Shown piece by piece: positions 61,356 to 64,000 of a stretch of DNA of 64,000 bases (the stretch's first letter is position 1; the number at the start of each line of letters is the position of its first letter). Source of the stretch: Klebsiella pneumoniae (GTDB lineage: Bacteria; Myxococcota_A; UBA796; SXON01); assembly GCA_945862325.1 (NCBI GenBank), contig CAMAXZ010000007.1, forward strand, positions 1 to 64,000, read 5' to 3'. Under the pieces are notes generated by a model that saw only the letters and a list, made by a program, of their open reading frames with translations, was not told where the DNA came from and searched no databases. The position numbers were made by a program, and so were the translations under genes.

Positions 61356-64000
<2,645 letters not shown>

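Overview
The window is a continuous, very GC-rich stretch of bacterial chromosome with tightly packed genes, many joined by 4-base ATGA, GTGA or TTGA stop/start overlaps and several starting with GTG or TTG. The content points to a member of the Myxococcota (the former Deltaproteobacteria), probably an uncultured lineage. The signs are MopE-type CDDxD repeats, Asp/Thr-rich linkers on surface lipoproteins, a MYXO-CTERM-like tail, FG-GAP proteins, sulfatase-TPR proteins, and a lexA gene whose upstream site resembles the Myxococcus LexA box. I saw no rRNA, tRNA, CRISPR array, insertion sequence or prophage. That part is inference from reading, not from a search.

Layout. 1-10064 holds secreted proteins and lipoproteins (FG-GAP, degenerate transglutaminase, pentapeptide repeat, choice-of-anchor D), ending in a frameshifted remnant. 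10072-22198 (minus) is a tightly overlapping gene chain: DUF4175 membrane/coiled-coil protein, peptidase MA-TPR, MoxR ATPase, DUF58, BatA-like VWA, Tat-exported DUF4159, VWA/GATase-like membrane protein, then a small Cys-rich secreted protein. It extends the classical MoxR-DUF58-VWA envelope-stress arrangement. Directly upstream on the same strand are a histidine kinase and lexA. 24480-38579 holds a PEGA-like secreted protein, an SLC13 transporter, a 1694-residue FG-GAP/MopE surface protein, a repeat lipoprotein with GGDDxY units, a DUF486 protein and a short-chain dehydrogenase.

38718-41361 is a secreted protein, response regulator and sensor kinase unit, facing a rhomboid-like protein without its catalytic dyad. 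42167-46867 carries a secreted protein, MurJ, a PrmC-like methyltransferase and a B12-binding radical SAM enzyme. 46900-50776 holds an outer-membrane-like protein, a TetR regulator and three overlapping genes (membrane protein, cytoplasmic beta-propeller, SirB1-like protein). 50839-57027 carries a coiled-coil/zinc-knuckle protein, an OmpA-like protein, an ALDH7 dehydrogenase, a solitary Flp pilin behind a consensus sigma-54 promoter, a metallophosphoesterase and two paralogous four-cysteine lipoproteins. 57121-64000 holds a TPR protein, a sulfatase-TPR lipoprotein, two small envelope proteins and the 3' part of ligA.

Taken together the window is dominated by cell-envelope functions: surface display, peptidoglycan precursor export, membrane proteolysis and quality control, and pilus subunit expression. 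These sit alongside the SOS repressor and DNA ligase. The best candidates for undescribed biology are the extended MoxR chain, the four-Cys lipoprotein pair, the GGDDxY repeat lipoprotein and the very short lipoprotein signal peptides.
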